Of a stretch of DNA of 64,000 nucleotides, positions 1-9,110 are shown piece after piece. A program made the translations under genes and the position numbers. Each line of letters starts with the position of its first letter. Positions within the stretch are counted from its first letter, which is position 1. Under the pieces are notes generated by a model. It did no database searches. It saw only the letters and a list, made by a program, of their open reading frames with translations, and was not told the origin of the DNA. This DNA comes from Streptococcus oralis (GTDB lineage Bacteria; Bacillota; Bacilli; Lactobacillales; Streptococcaceae), in contig NZ_CP019562.1 in assembly GCF_001983955.1 (NCBI RefSeq), forward strand, positions 1,302,001-1,366,000, read 5' to 3'.

Positions 1-695
1 GCCTTGGTAAAACCTGTCGTCACCAAGAGCGTTGGAATACCATTGTCAATCCCTGCTCGGATATCTGTCAAGTAGTTATCCCCGACCATGAGCAATTCTT
101 CTCTTTTCAAATCCAAGTGCTCAACTGCCTTATCCATAATGATAGCATTTGGTTTTCCGATATAAACTGGTTTTACGCGTGTTGCTACTTCAAGAAGTGT
201 AATTAGTGAACCAGCACCAGGCAAGAGACCACGTTCCGTCGGGATATTGAGGTCAGGGTTGGTTCCGATAAAGTGAGCCCCCTTTTGAATGGCTAGAGTT
301 GCTGTGGCAAATTTTTCATAGTCAACTTGCCAGTCCAGTCCAACGACCACATAGGCTGGATTTTCCTTGTCTTCGACATAACCAGCCGCCTCAATAGCAT
401 CCTTGAGCCCAGCTTCTCCGATGACATAGACTGTCTTTTCCAGTCCCAAGTCGTTCATATAGTCGATGGTTGCCAAAGTCGCTGTATAGACAGTTGATAG
501 AGGCGTATTAATGTTAAAATTCTGAGCCAACATCTCTTGAACACTCTCTGGAGTTCGGGTTGTATTGTTGGTTACAAAGAGATAAGGAATTTCACGCTTT
601 TGCAGTTCATGCACAAAAGCCTCTCCTGCCGGGATTCTGTCTTTCCCCTTGTAAATGGTTCCGTCTAAATCAATTAAATAACCTTTATAAGCCAT
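1..695 (-). CDS. HAD-IIA hydrolase, NagD-like (3' end outside window)
   Basis: The protein starts at the ATG whose complement is at 693-695, preceded by an AAAGGA ribosome site, and runs off the left edge, so the last few dozen residues are missing. The N-terminus reads [18 protein letters not shown], with the HAD motif I DxDGT (nucleophile Asp and acid/base Asp). It is followed by the GxxFVTN-type motif II expected for sugar or nucleotide phosphatases of the NagD/AraL group. Family members dephosphorylate small sugar phosphates and nucleoside monophosphates in the cytoplasm. The true substrate cannot be read from sequence. It is the last visible gene of a hemW-thioesterase-HAD run with gaps of 4-10 bp, so co-transcription is likely. 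Confidence 0.88.
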   Translation of the reverse strand, partial: MAYKGYLIDLDGTIYKGKDRIPAGEAFVHELQKREIPYLFVTNNTTRTPESVQEMLAQNFNINTPLSTVYTATLATIDYMNDLGLEKTVYVIGEAGLKDAIEAAGYVEDKENPAYVVVGLDWQVDYEKFATATLAIQKGAHFIGTNPDLNIPTERGLLPGAGSLITLLEVATRVKPVYIGKPNAIIMDKAVEHLDLKREELLMVGDNYLTDIRAGIDNGIPTLLVTTGFTK

Positions 696-705
696 ATCGT
701 CCTTT

Positions 706-1443
706 CTAATTGCCTTCAATTTCTTGCCAAGTAATCATAGCTTGGGCATTGATCTCCCCATCACTGATAATCTCATGCTTGCTTTCTAGTCCCTTGAGTT
801 CATAAGCTGAAGCAATCATGCCACCTGGTCGCACTTCTTTGACATATTTGAGATTGATTTTCTTTGGAATATACTTGGTCAAAAAGTCTGCTCCCATGAC
901 CTCAAAAATCCAATCCAGGTATTTGCTGTTATTAACATGACCATTCATATCCAAATCGTAAAAACGAACATGGTAGTCTTTACTGATTGGATCTTCTAGA
1001 TTTGCATACTTTGGCCCGCGGATGAGTTTTTTATCAAATTCAGACTGGTAAGGCGCAACAATCTCAGGTTCGACAGCATGAACTTTCCGACTGTCCCTGT
1101 CCATAAGAACAAAGGTTGCTACCATGCGAATGATTTCTTTACCTGCTTCATCATAGATAGTGAAACGGCGGTAGCAAAAAAGACGATTGTAAGTCAATGC
1201 TTCTGTTTCAATCGTAATCTCTTCAGCAAAGCGAGGCAAGCGAACCACGTCAATCGCATAGTCTGTAATAATCCAGACCAGATTGTAACGATCTAACACA
1301 TCCTTGTCGCTAACTCCCAGTTCAATCGACTGCATACCGGATACTTGCAAGGACAGCAAAATCACATCTGGAAGTTTGATATGACCGTTCATGTCCGCCA
1401 TATCAAAAGGAATTTTCATTTTCATTTGATAAGTTAAGCCCAT
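706..1443 (-). CDS. Acyl-ACP thioesterase (FatA/plant-type family)
   Basis: This 245-residue protein has the double hot-dog layout of the acyl-ACP thioesterase family (PF01643). The N-terminal hot-dog contains the [11 protein letters not shown] segment. The C-terminal hot-dog contains [17 protein letters not shown], whose Asn-His pair fits the catalytic N-x-H motif of this family. The enzyme would hydrolyse acyl-ACP in the cytoplasm, releasing fatty acids or tuning membrane chain length. It lies 4 bp downstream of hemW and 10 bp upstream of the HAD hydrolase, so the three probably form one transcript. Length is normal for streptococcal homologues. Confidence 0.9.
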   Translation of the reverse strand: MGLTYQMKMKIPFDMADMNGHIKLPDVILLSLQVSGMQSIELGVSDKDVLDRYNLVWIITDYAIDVVRLPRFAEEITIETEALTYNRLFCYRRFTIYDEAGKEIIRMVATFVLMDRDSRKVHAVEPEIVAPYQSEFDKKLIRGPKYANLEDPISKDYHVRFYDLDMNGHVNNSKYLDWIFEVMGADFLTKYIPKKINLKYVKEVRPGGMIASAYELKGLESKHEIISDGEINAQAMITWQEIEGN

Positions 1444-1447
1444 TGTT

Positions 1448-2578
1448 CTACTCCAAAATAAATCGTTCTGCTACAGTGTCTCCCAAGAAGAGACCCCTCT
1501 TTGTCATTCGGATACGATCACCGTCGATCTGCATGAGTCCTTGTTGAACCAAGTCTCTGATGATCTCGCCATAAAGTCCATCAAAGGACCGTCCAAATTT
1601 TTCCTCAAATCGCGCCATAGAAACACCTGATTTCTTGCGGAGGCCTAGGAACATTTCTTCTTCCATCTGCTCCCTTTGACTCAGGTGTTCTTCTGTAATC
1701 CGAGCATTTCCTGCCTCTACCGCAGTGAGATAGTGGCGGATAGGACCGTGGTTTTTATAACGCACCCCGTCCACATAACCCGAAGCACCTGCACCGATAC
1801 CATAATACTCGGCATTGTCCCAGTACATGAGATTGTGGCGACTTTCAAATCCGGGTTTAGAGAAATTGGAAATCTCATAATGCTCAAAACCAGCTCGCTC
1901 CAGTTCTGCGATAATGTACTCAAACATCTCCGCTTCTAACTCTTCCTTGGGTAGGGGCAACTTCCCTCGTCGCATGCGGTTCATAAAGACCGTATGATTT
2001 TCCAAAATCAAGCTATAAAGGCTCATATGAGGAATATCAAGCGAGATAGCCTTAGCCACATTGTCCTTGACCTGATCCATAGTTTGACCGGGTAGAGCAT
2101 AAATCAAGTCGATGGAGATATTGTCAAAACCAGCCAATTTAAGACGGTCGATATTTTCATAAATATCCTTCTCCAAATGACTGCGCCCAATCTTTTTCAG
2201 CATTTTGTCATCAAAAGTCTGCACACCTAAAGAAACACGATTGACTGGCGACCGTTTCAAAACCGCAATCTTATCTGTATCCAAGTCTCCTGGATTGGCC
2301 TCAATGGTCAACTCTTCCAAGACAGACAAGTCTAGATTTTTAGTCAGGCCATCCAAGAGCACTTCTAATTGCGAAGCGGACAAAGCCGTTGGCGTCCCAC
2401 CTCCAATGTAGAGAGTTCGTAACTTTTGGATATCATAAAAACGAAACTCCTCTAGCAGATGCTCCAGGTAACTATCTACTGGTTGATTCTTGATAAAAAC
2501 TTTTGAAAAGTCACAATAATAACAAATCTGTGTGCAAAAGGGAATATGCACGTAGGCGGACGTTGGTTTTTTCTGCAT
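1448..2578 (-). CDS. hemW: HemW-type radical SAM protein
   Basis: This 376-residue protein carries the radical-SAM cluster motif CxxxCxxC at C15, C19 and C22, and an additional aromatic-Cys context typical of HemW/HemN (HIPFCTQICYYCDF). The glycine-rich GGGTP SAM motif follows at about residue 66. HemW proteins bind haem and act in haem trafficking. They lack the activity of true coproporphyrinogen dehydrogenase HemN, which fits streptococci that do not make haem. The frame is open a further 246 bp upstream, but that extension crosses a terminator hairpin (2618-2648). The ATG at 2578 is therefore preferred. This ATG has no Shine-Dalgarno and lies 7 nt after a TATAAT box, so the mRNA may be leaderless. 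Confidence 0.9.
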   Translation of the reverse strand: MQKKPTSAYVHIPFCTQICYYCDFSKVFIKNQPVDSYLEHLLEEFRFYDIQKLRTLYIGGGTPTALSASQLEVLLDGLTKNLDLSVLEELTIEANPGDLDTDKIAVLKRSPVNRVSLGVQTFDDKMLKKIGRSHLEKDIYENIDRLKLAGFDNISIDLIYALPGQTMDQVKDNVAKAISLDIPHMSLYSLILENHTVFMNRMRRGKLPLPKEELEAEMFEYIIAELERAGFEHYEISNFSKPGFESRHNLMYWDNAEYYGIGAGASGYVDGVRYKNHGPIRHYLTAVEAGNARITEEHLSQREQMEEEMFLGLRKKSGVSMARFEEKFGRSFDGLYGEIIRDLVQQGLMQIDGDRIRMTKRGLFLGDTVAERFILE

Positions 2579-2585
2579 AGTACTT

Positions 2586-2591
2586 ATTATA
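2586..2591 (-). promoter_or_regulatory. hemW promoter, probable leaderless start
   Basis: On the minus strand the sequence reads TGGTATAAT followed by seven bases and then the hemW ATG. This is an extended -10 (TGn plus a perfect TATAAT). The -35 region is poor, as expected for extended -10 promoters. The predicted start site falls at or one base before the ATG, and no purine-rich ribosome site is present. Confidence 0.6.
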
Positions 2592-2617
2592 CCATAAAGA
2601 CAGGCTTGCAGATAAAA

Positions 2618-2648
2618 ATCACCATCTCCAAAAACCAGAGATGGTGAT
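2618..2648 (-). terminator. Terminator of the hprK-lgt-DUF948-ytxH operon
   Basis: A perfect 11-bp inverted repeat (ATCACCATCTC / GAGATGGTGAT) with a 9-nt loop is followed on the minus strand by five T residues. It sits just downstream of the ytxH-like gene and just before the hemW promoter. Confidence 0.85.
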
Positions 2649-2651
2649 ACC

Positions 2652-3050
2652 TTATACTTCAGTAATATCGATGATGATTTCTTCTTGGTCTTCAGCGACG
2701 TCTGGAGTTTCTGACTGCTCCTGCCACTGCTCCTTGAGGTTGTTAAAGGTTTCCTTTGACGCTTCTGTCGCTTGTCGAGCACAGTTTTTAGCTTGGCCAA
2801 GGACACTATCAAAAGTGATTTCACCAGATTCTACTTGTTCCTTTGTTTTCAGCACAAAGTCCGTTGCCTGTTCCTTCACTTCTGTTAGTTTCTCACAAAC
2901 CTGCTCTCTAGCATATTCTGGATCTTCTCTCAAATCATCTAGAAAATCCTGAGCTTGACTACAAACTTGCTTGCCCTTGTCACTCGTCAAAAACAAAGCA
3001 AGAGCAGCACCTGAAACTGTTCCTAAAAGGATAGAGGATAGTTTTCCCAT
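2652..3050 (-). CDS. YtxH-domain protein
   Basis: This 132-residue protein opens with a short hydrophobic stretch (residues about 4-22, GKLSSILLGTVSGAALALFL), followed by a highly charged helical region of repeated K/E/Q heptad-like segments. That is the standard layout of YtxH-domain (PF12732) proteins, linked to the general stress response in Bacilli; the molecular role is unknown. It should be anchored by its N-terminus with the coiled region outside or peripheral. It follows the DUF948 gene by 15 bp, a pairing common in streptococci, and it is the last gene before a strong terminator. Confidence 0.82.
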   Translation of the reverse strand: MGKLSSILLGTVSGAALALFLTSDKGKQVCSQAQDFLDDLREDPEYAREQVCEKLTEVKEQATDFVLKTKEQVESGEITFDSVLGQAKNCARQATEASKETFNNLKEQWQEQSETPDVAEDQEEIIIDITEV

Positions 3051-3065
3051 AAGATTTCTCCTTTT

Positions 3066-3449
3066 TTATTTTTTGAAAAATTTACTTGCAACACGAAGTG
3101 CGGACAAGCCTGCACCTGTTTTGATGGTCTTCGAACCAGCAGATGAAGCCTTTTTACCTAAAACACGTGCATGTTGGTTGAGATCAGATACCGACTCTGA
3201 CAAGTCAGCCACAGCTGTAAAAAGTGGATCAATCGTCGCAACTTTGATATTGATATCGTCTGCTAACACATTGACCTTGACCAACAATTCATTAGTATGA
3301 TGTAAGGTAACGTTCACATCTGAGCTCAAGGTTTTGATGGTTTTCTCTGTCTCATCAATCATACGACCTGCTTTTTGAATCGTGATTGTCAAATAGACTA
3401 AACAGACAATCAAAGCAATCGCAACAAGTATATATGCAACTTCTAACAT
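3066..3449 (-). CDS. DUF948 membrane protein
   Basis: This 127-residue protein has one N-terminal membrane helix (about residues 5-25) and a long helical tail rich in T, V and D. This is the pattern of DUF948 (PF06103), a family related to YoxC-like general stress proteins. It starts immediately after the lgt stop (adjacent bases) and precedes the YtxH gene, so it is translated from the same mRNA as hprK and lgt. No enzymatic motif is visible. Confidence 0.82.
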   Translation of the reverse strand: MLEVAYILVAIALIVCLVYLTITIQKAGRMIDETEKTIKTLSSDVNVTLHHTNELLVKVNVLADDINIKVATIDPLFTAVADLSESVSDLNQHARVLGKKASSAGSKTIKTGAGLSALRVASKFFKK

Positions 3450-4237
3450 TTATTTTTCCTCCTCTGTATGATAGAAAGGGGCTTTCTTTCGATTTTGATA
3501 AAGTATGATAAAAATACCGAGTCCGATAAGGACAACTGATAACCATTGGGAAACTCGCAGACCAAAGAACATGAGACTATCCGTCCGCATGCCTTCGATG
3601 ATCATACGACCAAAGCCATACCAAATCAAGTAGAATGCCGTGATCTGACCACGTCTGATTCCTTTTAATTTTCGTCTAAAAATCAGAATCAAAGCAAATC
3701 CAATCAGATTCCAAACCGACTCATATAAGAAGGTCGGCTGACGGTAGCTACCATCAATGTACATCTGGTCACGAATGAAGCCTGGCAAATAATCCAGATT
3801 ATCTACTGCTGCACCGTAGGCTTCTTGATTAAAGAAGTTCCCCAGCGCCCTAAACTCTGGGCAACCATGACGCTCGGTGCTGCAATATCTAAGAAATCCC
3901 AAGTATTAATCAGCTTTCTATCTGCAAAGATATAAAGGACAATAGCGCCCGCTATCAATCCTCCGTAAATGGCCAAACCACCATTCCAAATAGCAATGAT
4001 TTCACCTGGATTTTGCAGATAATAATCTAAGCGAAAGAGTACGTAGTATAGTCTAGCACCTAAAATAGCTACCGGAAAAGCAATCAGAATAAAATCCAAA
4101 ATATCATCTGATAGAATTTTCTTTTTAGGAGCTTCTTTCATGGCAAGATAAACTGCCAGAACCAAACCAGCTACAATACACAAAGCATACCAACGAATAG
4201 CAAAGGGACCAATTTCAAATGCGACTGGATTAATCAT
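3450..4237 (-). pseudogene. lgt: Prolipoprotein diacylglyceryl transferase, frameshifted
   Basis: Two overlapping frames together encode a full-length Lgt. The first (from ATG 4237) gives the N-terminal half through the conserved QSLGRWG segment, then goes out of frame and ends at 3803. The second supplies [15 protein letters not shown] through to the normal C-terminus at 3450. Family members read RWGNFFNQE continuously, so one base (an A or G of the GGAAAC context) has been lost at about 3838-3842. The total span of 788 bp is one short of a multiple of three. Lgt transfers diacylglycerol to the lipobox cysteine of prolipoproteins. The gene overlaps hprK by 8 bp. The frameshift may be real or a sequencing error; everything else in the gene looks under selection. 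Confidence 0.9.
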
Positions 4238-5165
4238 GTTTCACCTCATTTTGAGCGATTAGATTTGTCAAGCGTTCTTCAAATAAACGTGTCGCATCAA
4301 AGCCCATTTCCTTAGCACGGTAGTTCATGGCAGCCGCTTCAATAACAACAGAAATATTGCGTCCTGTTTTTACCGGAATGCGGATACGCGGAATGGCTAC
4401 ACCAGAAATTTCGATTTCTTCAGCATTATTTCCTAAGCGATCAAAGGTCTTATGCGTATCGTAGTTTTCCAAATAAACTGCTAGTTGAACTTGTGAAGAA
4501 TCTTTTACAGCACTTGCACCATAAAGACTCATGATATCGATAATCCCAACTCCACGAATCTCAAGTAAATGTTTCAAGATTTCAGCAGGTTCACCCCAAA
4601 GAGTCATTTCATCTTTAGAATAAATATCTACACGATCGTCTGCTACCAGACGGTGTCCACGTTTCACAAGCTCAAGACCTGTCTCGCTCTTACCTATACC
4701 ACTATCCCCTTGGATCAAGACACCCATGCCATAGATATCCATCAAGACACCATGCACACTGGTACGTTTAGCCAAACGGGAATCAAGGTAGCTAGAAAGT
4801 TCTCCAGATAAACGACTGGTTGCTGTTCGACTGGTTAAAATCGCAATCTTACATTCTCTAGCAGCCCTCAACATTTCCTCTGGCACTACCAAACCACGAG
4901 CAACGATAACCGCAGGTGTTTCAGGTAGAAACATTTTCTTCAAAACTTGATAACGGTTCTGGGCAGGCATGGCAACTAAATAGGACCACTCCTTCATCCC
5001 TAACAGCTGAATCCGTTCTGGTGTATAGTAATCAAAATAGCCCGTCATTTCAAGACCAGGTCTCATAATGTCTGCAGTATTGATTTCTTTTTCAAGTAAT
5101 TCGCCTTCACCATAGACAATATCTAGTCTGAGTTTTTCAATGACATCTCTTACTAAAACCGACAT
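4230..5165 (-). CDS. hprK: HPr kinase/phosphorylase
   Basis: This 311-residue protein matches HprK/P throughout. The Walker A motif GDSGIGKS is at residues 153-160, preceded by the conserved [11 protein letters not shown] segment, and the C-terminal signature [10 protein letters not shown] follows. HprK phosphorylates HPr at Ser46 in response to glycolytic intermediates and reverses this when phosphate is high. It thereby controls CcpA-dependent catabolite repression, relevant here to the cre sites near bgaA and nagB. The start is set at MSVLV, which follows a GGAGGAAAT ribosome site; an in-frame ATG five codons upstream is less likely. It is the first gene of the hprK-lgt-DUF948-ytxH operon. 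Confidence 0.95.
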   Translation of the reverse strand: MSVLVRDVIEKLRLDIVYGEGELLEKEINTADIMRPGLEMTGYFDYYTPERIQLLGMKEWSYLVAMPAQNRYQVLKKMFLPETPAVIVARGLVVPEEMLRAARECKIAILTSRTATSRLSGELSSYLDSRLAKRTSVHGVLMDIYGMGVLIQGDSGIGKSETGLELVKRGHRLVADDRVDIYSKDEMTLWGEPAEILKHLLEIRGVGIIDIMSLYGASAVKDSSQVQLAVYLENYDTHKTFDRLGNNAEEIEISGVAIPRIRIPVKTGRNISVVIEAAAMNYRAKEMGFDATRLFEERLTNLIAQNEVKHD

Positions 5166-5196
5166 AATTTCCTCCTTCAATCGAGTTCTCCCTACT

Positions 5197-5202
5197 ATTA
5201 TA
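5197..5202 (-). promoter_or_regulatory. hprK operon promoter (-10)
   Basis: The minus strand reads TGATATAAT 32 nt upstream of the hprK ATG, a perfect -10 with a TGn extension. No good -35 is evident 16-18 bp further upstream. Confidence 0.6.
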
Positions 5203-5301
5203 TCAGATTGTAGGTGGAAGTTTCCTTTTTTTGCAGGATTTACAGTATTTATTTGATGTAGCTTGGGAAAAGATTTGACTAGGAAGTCTTTTCGTACTCC
5301 T

Positions 5302-6264
5302 TCAAATTAATCGAGACAAATCTACTGCAAATTGGTCAACATCTATCACCAAGTCCCTTCCAGATTTTTCTAAGTAAATCCTTGGAAGACCTTTTGTTAA
5401 CATTCTGTTTGCATCAGCCATATCTTGAGGATAGGTATAGCACTGTTGACCTTGTGGAAACTGATTTTGGACTTGCCATTCTTCAAACTCCTTCAAAAAA
5501 GTCTTATGAGATGGCATGCTGACTTCTTCAAACAAGGAATGGTCAAACAATCGTACCAATCGATATAGACCATGAATCTCATCCGCAAAGCACTTATCAA
5601 TTTTTTCATAGGGGAAGCCTCGTCTCTGATAAGCTTGGCATAAACTTTGTAAGGACTCACTTAATGAAACTGCATCTTTTTTTGCCAAGTTTATAAAATA
5701 CCGAACAGAAAATTCTTCCATACCAGTTCGTTTTTTCTTCCCTAAAAACTGTTGTGCACGCAAGAGCGACTCGGATAATCTTTCTTCATCTTGATAATAA
5801 AGAGCGTATAAAAGATTCATCACATTTTCTGGATAATAGGTTCCTTTCAACAAGGGTAAATCTTTGGGGATGAATGATGGAATGACTGAAAAATCGTTAC
5901 AAGCAAAAGAGGTAAACAAGCCTTTCAAAATCCCATCTGTGTAAATGGTTCCACTTGCCAACAAACCGCCTCTCAGCAACTCGGTTCTTCCTGTTTGCCA
6001 TAGAGCGTTGTTTAACTGCTTATAATCCCCATCTAAAAACGCAGCATAATAAGCAAAATATTGAATATCATCTAGCAATAAGCTACTGTACAATTTTACT
6101 CTTAAAACCTTGTCAGACAATACTTTTGAATCGGTCAAATACTTTTCAAAAATTCTTTGGTTTGACTCTTCAAATTCCTTCCAATCTATCGGATCAGCAT
6201 AATAACCCCAATCTTCCAAGTGATTATCACGCATCTTTTGATATTCTTTTATATACTCTTTCAT
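5302..6264 (-). CDS. Uncharacterised 320-residue protein, all-helical
   Basis: I do not recognise this gene with certainty. It encodes 320 residues with no signal peptide or membrane segment. It is rich in Leu, Tyr, Phe and charged residues and appears mostly helical, with segments such as [20 protein letters not shown] resembling TPR-like pairs. The overall look is reminiscent of the all-alpha Imm49-type immunity proteins of polymorphic toxin systems, but this is only an impression. No toxin gene is adjacent. The ATG at 6264 has a GAGGAA ribosome site 9 nt upstream. It sits between hprK and rpsU, which as I recall are neighbours in pneumococcus, so it may be an accessory insertion. Confidence 0.7.
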   Translation of the reverse strand: MKEYIKEYQKMRDNHLEDWGYYADPIDWKEFEESNQRIFEKYLTDSKVLSDKVLRVKLYSSLLLDDIQYFAYYAAFLDGDYKQLNNALWQTGRTELLRGGLLASGTIYTDGILKGLFTSFACNDFSVIPSFIPKDLPLLKGTYYPENVMNLLYALYYQDEERLSESLLRAQQFLGKKKRTGMEEFSVRYFINLAKKDAVSLSESLQSLCQAYQRRGFPYEKIDKCFADEIHGLYRLVRLFDHSLFEEVSMPSHKTFLKEFEEWQVQNQFPQGQQCYTYPQDMADANRMLTKGLPRIYLEKSGRDLVIDVDQFAVDLSRLI

Positions 6265-6328
6265 AAGAATTTGTTCCTCTAAATACTATGTAAAAAAAGA
6301 CTAGACAAGTCTAGCCTTTCATTTCAAA

Positions 6329-6505
6329 TTAGAATTTTTTACGTTTACGAGCTGCTTCTGATTTACGTTTACGTTTTACAGAAGGTTTTTCATAGAATTC
6401 ACGTTTGCGTGTTTCTTGAAGAGTACCAGCTTTAGTAACCGCACGTTTGAAACGACGAAGTGCATCGTCAAGAGATTCATTCTTACGTACTACTGTTTTA
6501 GACAT
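6329..6505 (-). CDS. rpsU: 30S ribosomal protein S21
   Basis: This 58-residue basic protein begins [19 protein letters not shown] and ends in a Lys/Arg-rich tail ([15 protein letters not shown]), the full S21 pattern. S21 is a small-subunit protein helping mRNA recruitment near the anti-Shine-Dalgarno region. The frame is open eight codons further upstream, but the ATG at 6505 follows a GGGAG ribosome site and matches the family N-terminus. Confidence 0.96.
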
Positions 6506-6584
6506 TTTTTTCACTCCCTTCAAGTTCAAGATCTATTCCATTTTACATGCAAAATGAATAAATGTCAAGAGGAAACTAAGTTTT

Positions 6585-7112
6585 TTATTCTTCATAATGA
6601 TTAATAATATAGTTCACCATCTCCTCCATCTCTGCTTCAGATAAAGGCAATTCCCAGTTTGTTGTTTCCATTTTAAGAAAAGCATCACTGACTTTTGATT
6701 TATTATCTGGTAACAAAATTATGTCATCTTTTCCAAACATAATACCTATTCGATCGTATAAGACATGAAGACTCTTTTTCTTATTTGGATCAATATCAAA
6801 AGACTGTAAAGAGATTAGTACATCATTCCCTTTATATGACAAATCAATATACATGTGATTTGATAAATCATACGGTTTAGATAAAGTACCTCCTGATGAG
6901 TAATTTGGTTTTCCACTTCCTCCACTTGTCTGTACAAATGATATATCCTCACCTTTATTCAACTCATTTTTATTTATATCTGTTTTTTTAAAAAATATTA
7001 AGTTTCCATGATTATTTTTCTTATTTAAGAGGAAGTCTATTATCTTCTTTTTCTCTTCTAGCCTAACGTTCTTATACGCTTCTTTTACTTTTAGAAATTC
7101 TTCTTTATTCAT
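6585..7112 (-). CDS. Uncharacterised 175-residue protein, AT-rich
   Basis: I do not recognise this gene. It encodes a soluble 175-residue protein with a Lys/Asn-rich N-terminal third, a Gly/Ser-rich middle (TSGGSGKPNYSSGG) and an acidic helical C-terminus (SEAEMEEMVNYIINHYEE). Codon use is visibly more AT-rich than in rpsU and nagB on either side, which suggests later acquisition. The ATG at 7112 follows a GGGGA site. The size and soluble acidic tail would suit a small immunity-type or antitoxin-type protein, but no partner toxin is visible, and I assign no function. Confidence 0.65.
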   Translation of the reverse strand: MNKEEFLKVKEAYKNVRLEEKKKIIDFLLNKKNNHGNLIFFKKTDINKNELNKGEDISFVQTSGGSGKPNYSSGGTLSKPYDLSNHMYIDLSYKGNDVLISLQSFDIDPNKKKSLHVLYDRIGIMFGKDDIILLPDNKSKVSDAFLKMETTNWELPLSEAEMEEMVNYIINHYEE

Positions 7113-7151
7113 GTGGTCCCCTAACGTAATGTTGAAGTTTTATATGTCTAA

Positions 7152-7179
7152 AACCACTCACTCCAAAGAGCAAGTGGTT
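7152..7179 (-). terminator. nagB terminator
   Basis: A 12-bp stem (AACCACTCACTC / GAGCAAGTGGTT on the plus strand, two G-U pairs in RNA) with a 4-nt loop lies 11 bp after the nagB stop. It is followed on the minus strand by a short T run. Confidence 0.7.
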
Positions 7180-7189
7180 CTTGTAATTT

Positions 7190-7897
7190 TTATTTTTCAA
7201 GCAGGCTGAGCGCTTCTGCATCAGCGATAATAGTCACATCAGGGTGGTTTTGTAGACTGCTTGCTGGGAGATTCTCAGTCACTGGGCCTGATACTGTTCC
7301 AGCAATGGCTTCTGCTTTCGACTCACCGTAAGCAAAGAGAATAATTGACTTGGCATCCAAGATGTTTTTAATTCCCATTGAAATGGCTTGAGTTGGGACG
7401 TCTTCAATCTTGTCAAAGAAACGTGCATTGGCTTCGATGGTAGATTGATCAAGTTCTACTAGATGCGTTTGGCTATCAAATGGAGTTCCTGGCTCGTTAA
7501 AGCCGATATGTCCATTGCGACCAATTCCCAAGATTTGCAAATCAACTGGATGGTCAGCCAAAATTTGATTATATCGTTCTACTTCTTCTTCAGCATTGTC
7601 CTTAACACCACGTGGCAAGAAGCTTTCTTTAAATGGTTTTTGGTTAAACAAGTTTTCCTGCATGAAGTAACGGTAAGATTGTGGATTGTCCCCATCAAGC
7701 CCTACATACTCATCAAGATTCACACTGGTTAGATTTGAAAAATCAAGGTCACTCTCAACAATTTCCTTGTAAAATTCAAGTGGGCTGCTTCCTGTTGCAA
7801 GTCCTAATGTTTGAGCACCATTGGACAATTTTTCCTTCAAAATCTCAAAAGCTACTTTTCCACCTTCGACTTGATTCTCAACTTTTATAACTTTCAT
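7190..7897 (-). CDS. nagB: Glucosamine-6-phosphate deaminase
   Basis: This 235-residue protein has the GlcN6P isomerase/deaminase fold with [15 protein letters not shown] near the N-terminus (substrate phosphate loop), NLDEYVG and [15 protein letters not shown] (catalytic region). It converts glucosamine-6-phosphate to fructose-6-phosphate and ammonia, feeding amino sugars into glycolysis. The length suits the short, non-allosteric Gram-positive type. A GGAGG ribosome site precedes the ATG. A sigma-70 promoter with a NagR-type operator in its spacer and a cre-like sequence just upstream imply induction by amino sugars and repression by preferred sugars. Confidence 0.96.
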   Translation of the reverse strand: MKVIKVENQVEGGKVAFEILKEKLSNGAQTLGLATGSSPLEFYKEIVESDLDFSNLTSVNLDEYVGLDGDNPQSYRYFMQENLFNQKPFKESFLPRGVKDNAEEEVERYNQILADHPVDLQILGIGRNGHIGFNEPGTPFDSQTHLVELDQSTIEANARFFDKIEDVPTQAISMGIKNILDAKSIILFAYGESKAEAIAGTVSGPVTENLPASSLQNHPDVTIIADAEALSLLEK

Positions 7898-7923
7898 TTT
7901 ATATCCTCCATATTTCTATATTT

Positions 7924-7952
7924 ATTATATGGTATAGACCAATTTTTGTCAA
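7924..7952 (-). promoter_or_regulatory. nagB promoter with NagR-type operator
   Basis: On the minus strand TTGACA (7947-7952) is separated by exactly 17 bp from TATAAT (7924-7929). The spacer contains the perfect dyad TGGTCTATACCA (7930-7941), one base away from the TGGTCTAGACCA core recognised by GntR-family NagR/YvoA/DasR repressors. Binding there would block RNA polymerase directly. The position and dyad are read from the sequence; the identity of the regulator is inferred. Confidence 0.85.
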
Positions 7953-7953
7953 G

Positions 7954-7967
7954 TGAAAACGATTTAA
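7954..7967. promoter_or_regulatory. cre-like sequence upstream of nagB
   Basis: TGAAAACGATTTAA matches the catabolite-responsive-element core TGNAANCG and most of the right arm but lacks the C of the WNNCW end. It abuts the -35 box of nagB. It is weaker than the bgaA site and could be chance. Confidence 0.35.
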
Positions 7968-7999
7968 TTTCTAAAAAAAGAGCGTCCAAACTTGAAACA

Positions 8000-8008
8000 T
8001 GTTATAAT
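8000..8008 (+). promoter_or_regulatory. queA promoter (extended -10)
   Basis: TGTTATAAT is a TGn-extended perfect -10, 34 nt before the queA ATG at 8043. No convincing -35 lies at the usual distance. Confidence 0.6.
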
Positions 8009-8042
8009 GGATAGGATTAGAACTTAGAAAGAATGATGAAAA

Positions 8043-9071
8043 ATGAATACAGCTGATTTTGATTTCCACTTACCAGAGGAATTGATTGCACAAACGCCCC
8101 TTGAAAAACGAGATGCCTCCAAACTCCTTATCGTTAATCGTGAAACGGGAGAAATGCAGGATAAACACTTCCACTCTATTATTGATATGTTGGAACCTGG
8201 TGACGCCCTTGTCATGAATGACACTCGCGTTCTCCCTGCCCGCCTCTATGGTCAAAAGGAAGAAACAGGAGGTCATGTGGAGCTTCTCCTACTCAAAAAT
8301 ACTAGTGGTGATGAGTGGGAAGTTCTGGCTAAACCTGCTAAACGCCTCAAGATTGGGACTCGTGTTAACTTTGGCGATGGTCGCCTCAGCGCTGTCGTTA
8401 CGGAAGAATTGACCCACGGGGGTCGCATTGTCCGCTTTGAATACCGAGGAATTTTCCTAGAAGTCTTGGAAAGTCTGGGTGAAATGCCACTACCGCCCTA
8501 CATCCACGAAAAACTAGATGACCGTGAACGTTATCAAACGGTCTACGCTAAAGAAAGTGGCTCTGCTGCTGCACCAACTGCTGGACTGCACTTCACCAAA
8601 GAACTGCTAGCAGAAATCCAAGCCAAAGGTGTTCATCTGGTCTATCTCACTCTTCACGTCGGACTCGGAACCTTTAGACCCGTTTCTGTTGACAATCTTG
8701 ACGAACATGAAATGCACTCGGAGTTCTACCAACTTTCTGAGGAAGCAGCTGCCACCCTTCGCTCAGTCAAGGAAAATGGAGGTCGCGTCATCGCTGTTGG
8801 AACCACTTCGATCCGCACACTGGAAACCATCGGTTCCAAGTTTAATGGGCAAATTCAAGCAGATTCTGGCTGGACCAATATCTTTATCAAACCAGGCTAC
8901 GACTGGAAGGTTGTAGACGCCTTCTCAACCAACTTCCACCTGCCCAAATCAACTCTTGTTATGCTAGTTTCTGCCTTTGCCGGTCGTGACTTAGTCCTAG
9001 ATGCCTATCACCATGCCATCCAAGAACACTACCGCTTCTTCAGTTTTGGAGATGCCATGTTTATCTATTAA
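8043..9071 (+). CDS. queA: S-adenosylmethionine:tRNA ribosyltransferase-isomerase
   Basis: This 342-residue protein has the full QueA pattern: [23 protein letters not shown] at the start, [34 protein letters not shown] and the C-terminal [18 protein letters not shown]. QueA transfers and isomerises the ribosyl part of SAM onto preQ1 in tRNA anticodons to form epoxyqueuosine. It is one of few plus-strand genes in the window, divergent from nagB, and it shares a bidirectional terminator with the convergent BrkB gene. Confidence 0.96.
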   Translation: MNTADFDFHLPEELIAQTPLEKRDASKLLIVNRETGEMQDKHFHSIIDMLEPGDALVMNDTRVLPARLYGQKEETGGHVELLLLKNTSGDEWEVLAKPAKRLKIGTRVNFGDGRLSAVVTEELTHGGRIVRFEYRGIFLEVLESLGEMPLPPYIHEKLDDRERYQTVYAKESGSAAAPTAGLHFTKELLAEIQAKGVHLVYLTLHVGLGTFRPVSVDNLDEHEMHSEFYQLSEEAAATLRSVKENGGRVIAVGTTSIRTLETIGSKFNGQIQADSGWTNIFIKPGYDWKVVDAFSTNFHLPKSTLVMLVSAFAGRDLVLDAYHHAIQEHYRFFSFGDAMFIY

Positions 9072-9072
9072 G

Positions 9073-9106
9073 AAAATCCCTATTAGGAAACCTAATAGGG
9101 ATTTTT
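9073..9106. terminator. Bidirectional terminator between queA and BrkB gene
   Basis: A 15-bp perfect stem (AAAATCCCTATTAGG / CCTAATAGGGATTTT) with a 3-nt AAA loop has A and T runs on its two sides. It can stop transcription from both convergent genes. Confidence 0.9.
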
Positions 9107-9110
9107 CTAA

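Noticed and set aside
2579..2824. Upstream extension of hemW (82 extra codons)
   Set aside because: It overlaps the ytxH gene and a strong terminator, has a composition unlike the family, and the conserved N-terminus begins at MQKKP.
3803..4237. Treating the two lgt pieces as separate genes
   Set aside because: Together they reconstitute one colinear Lgt; neither half is a known independent protein.
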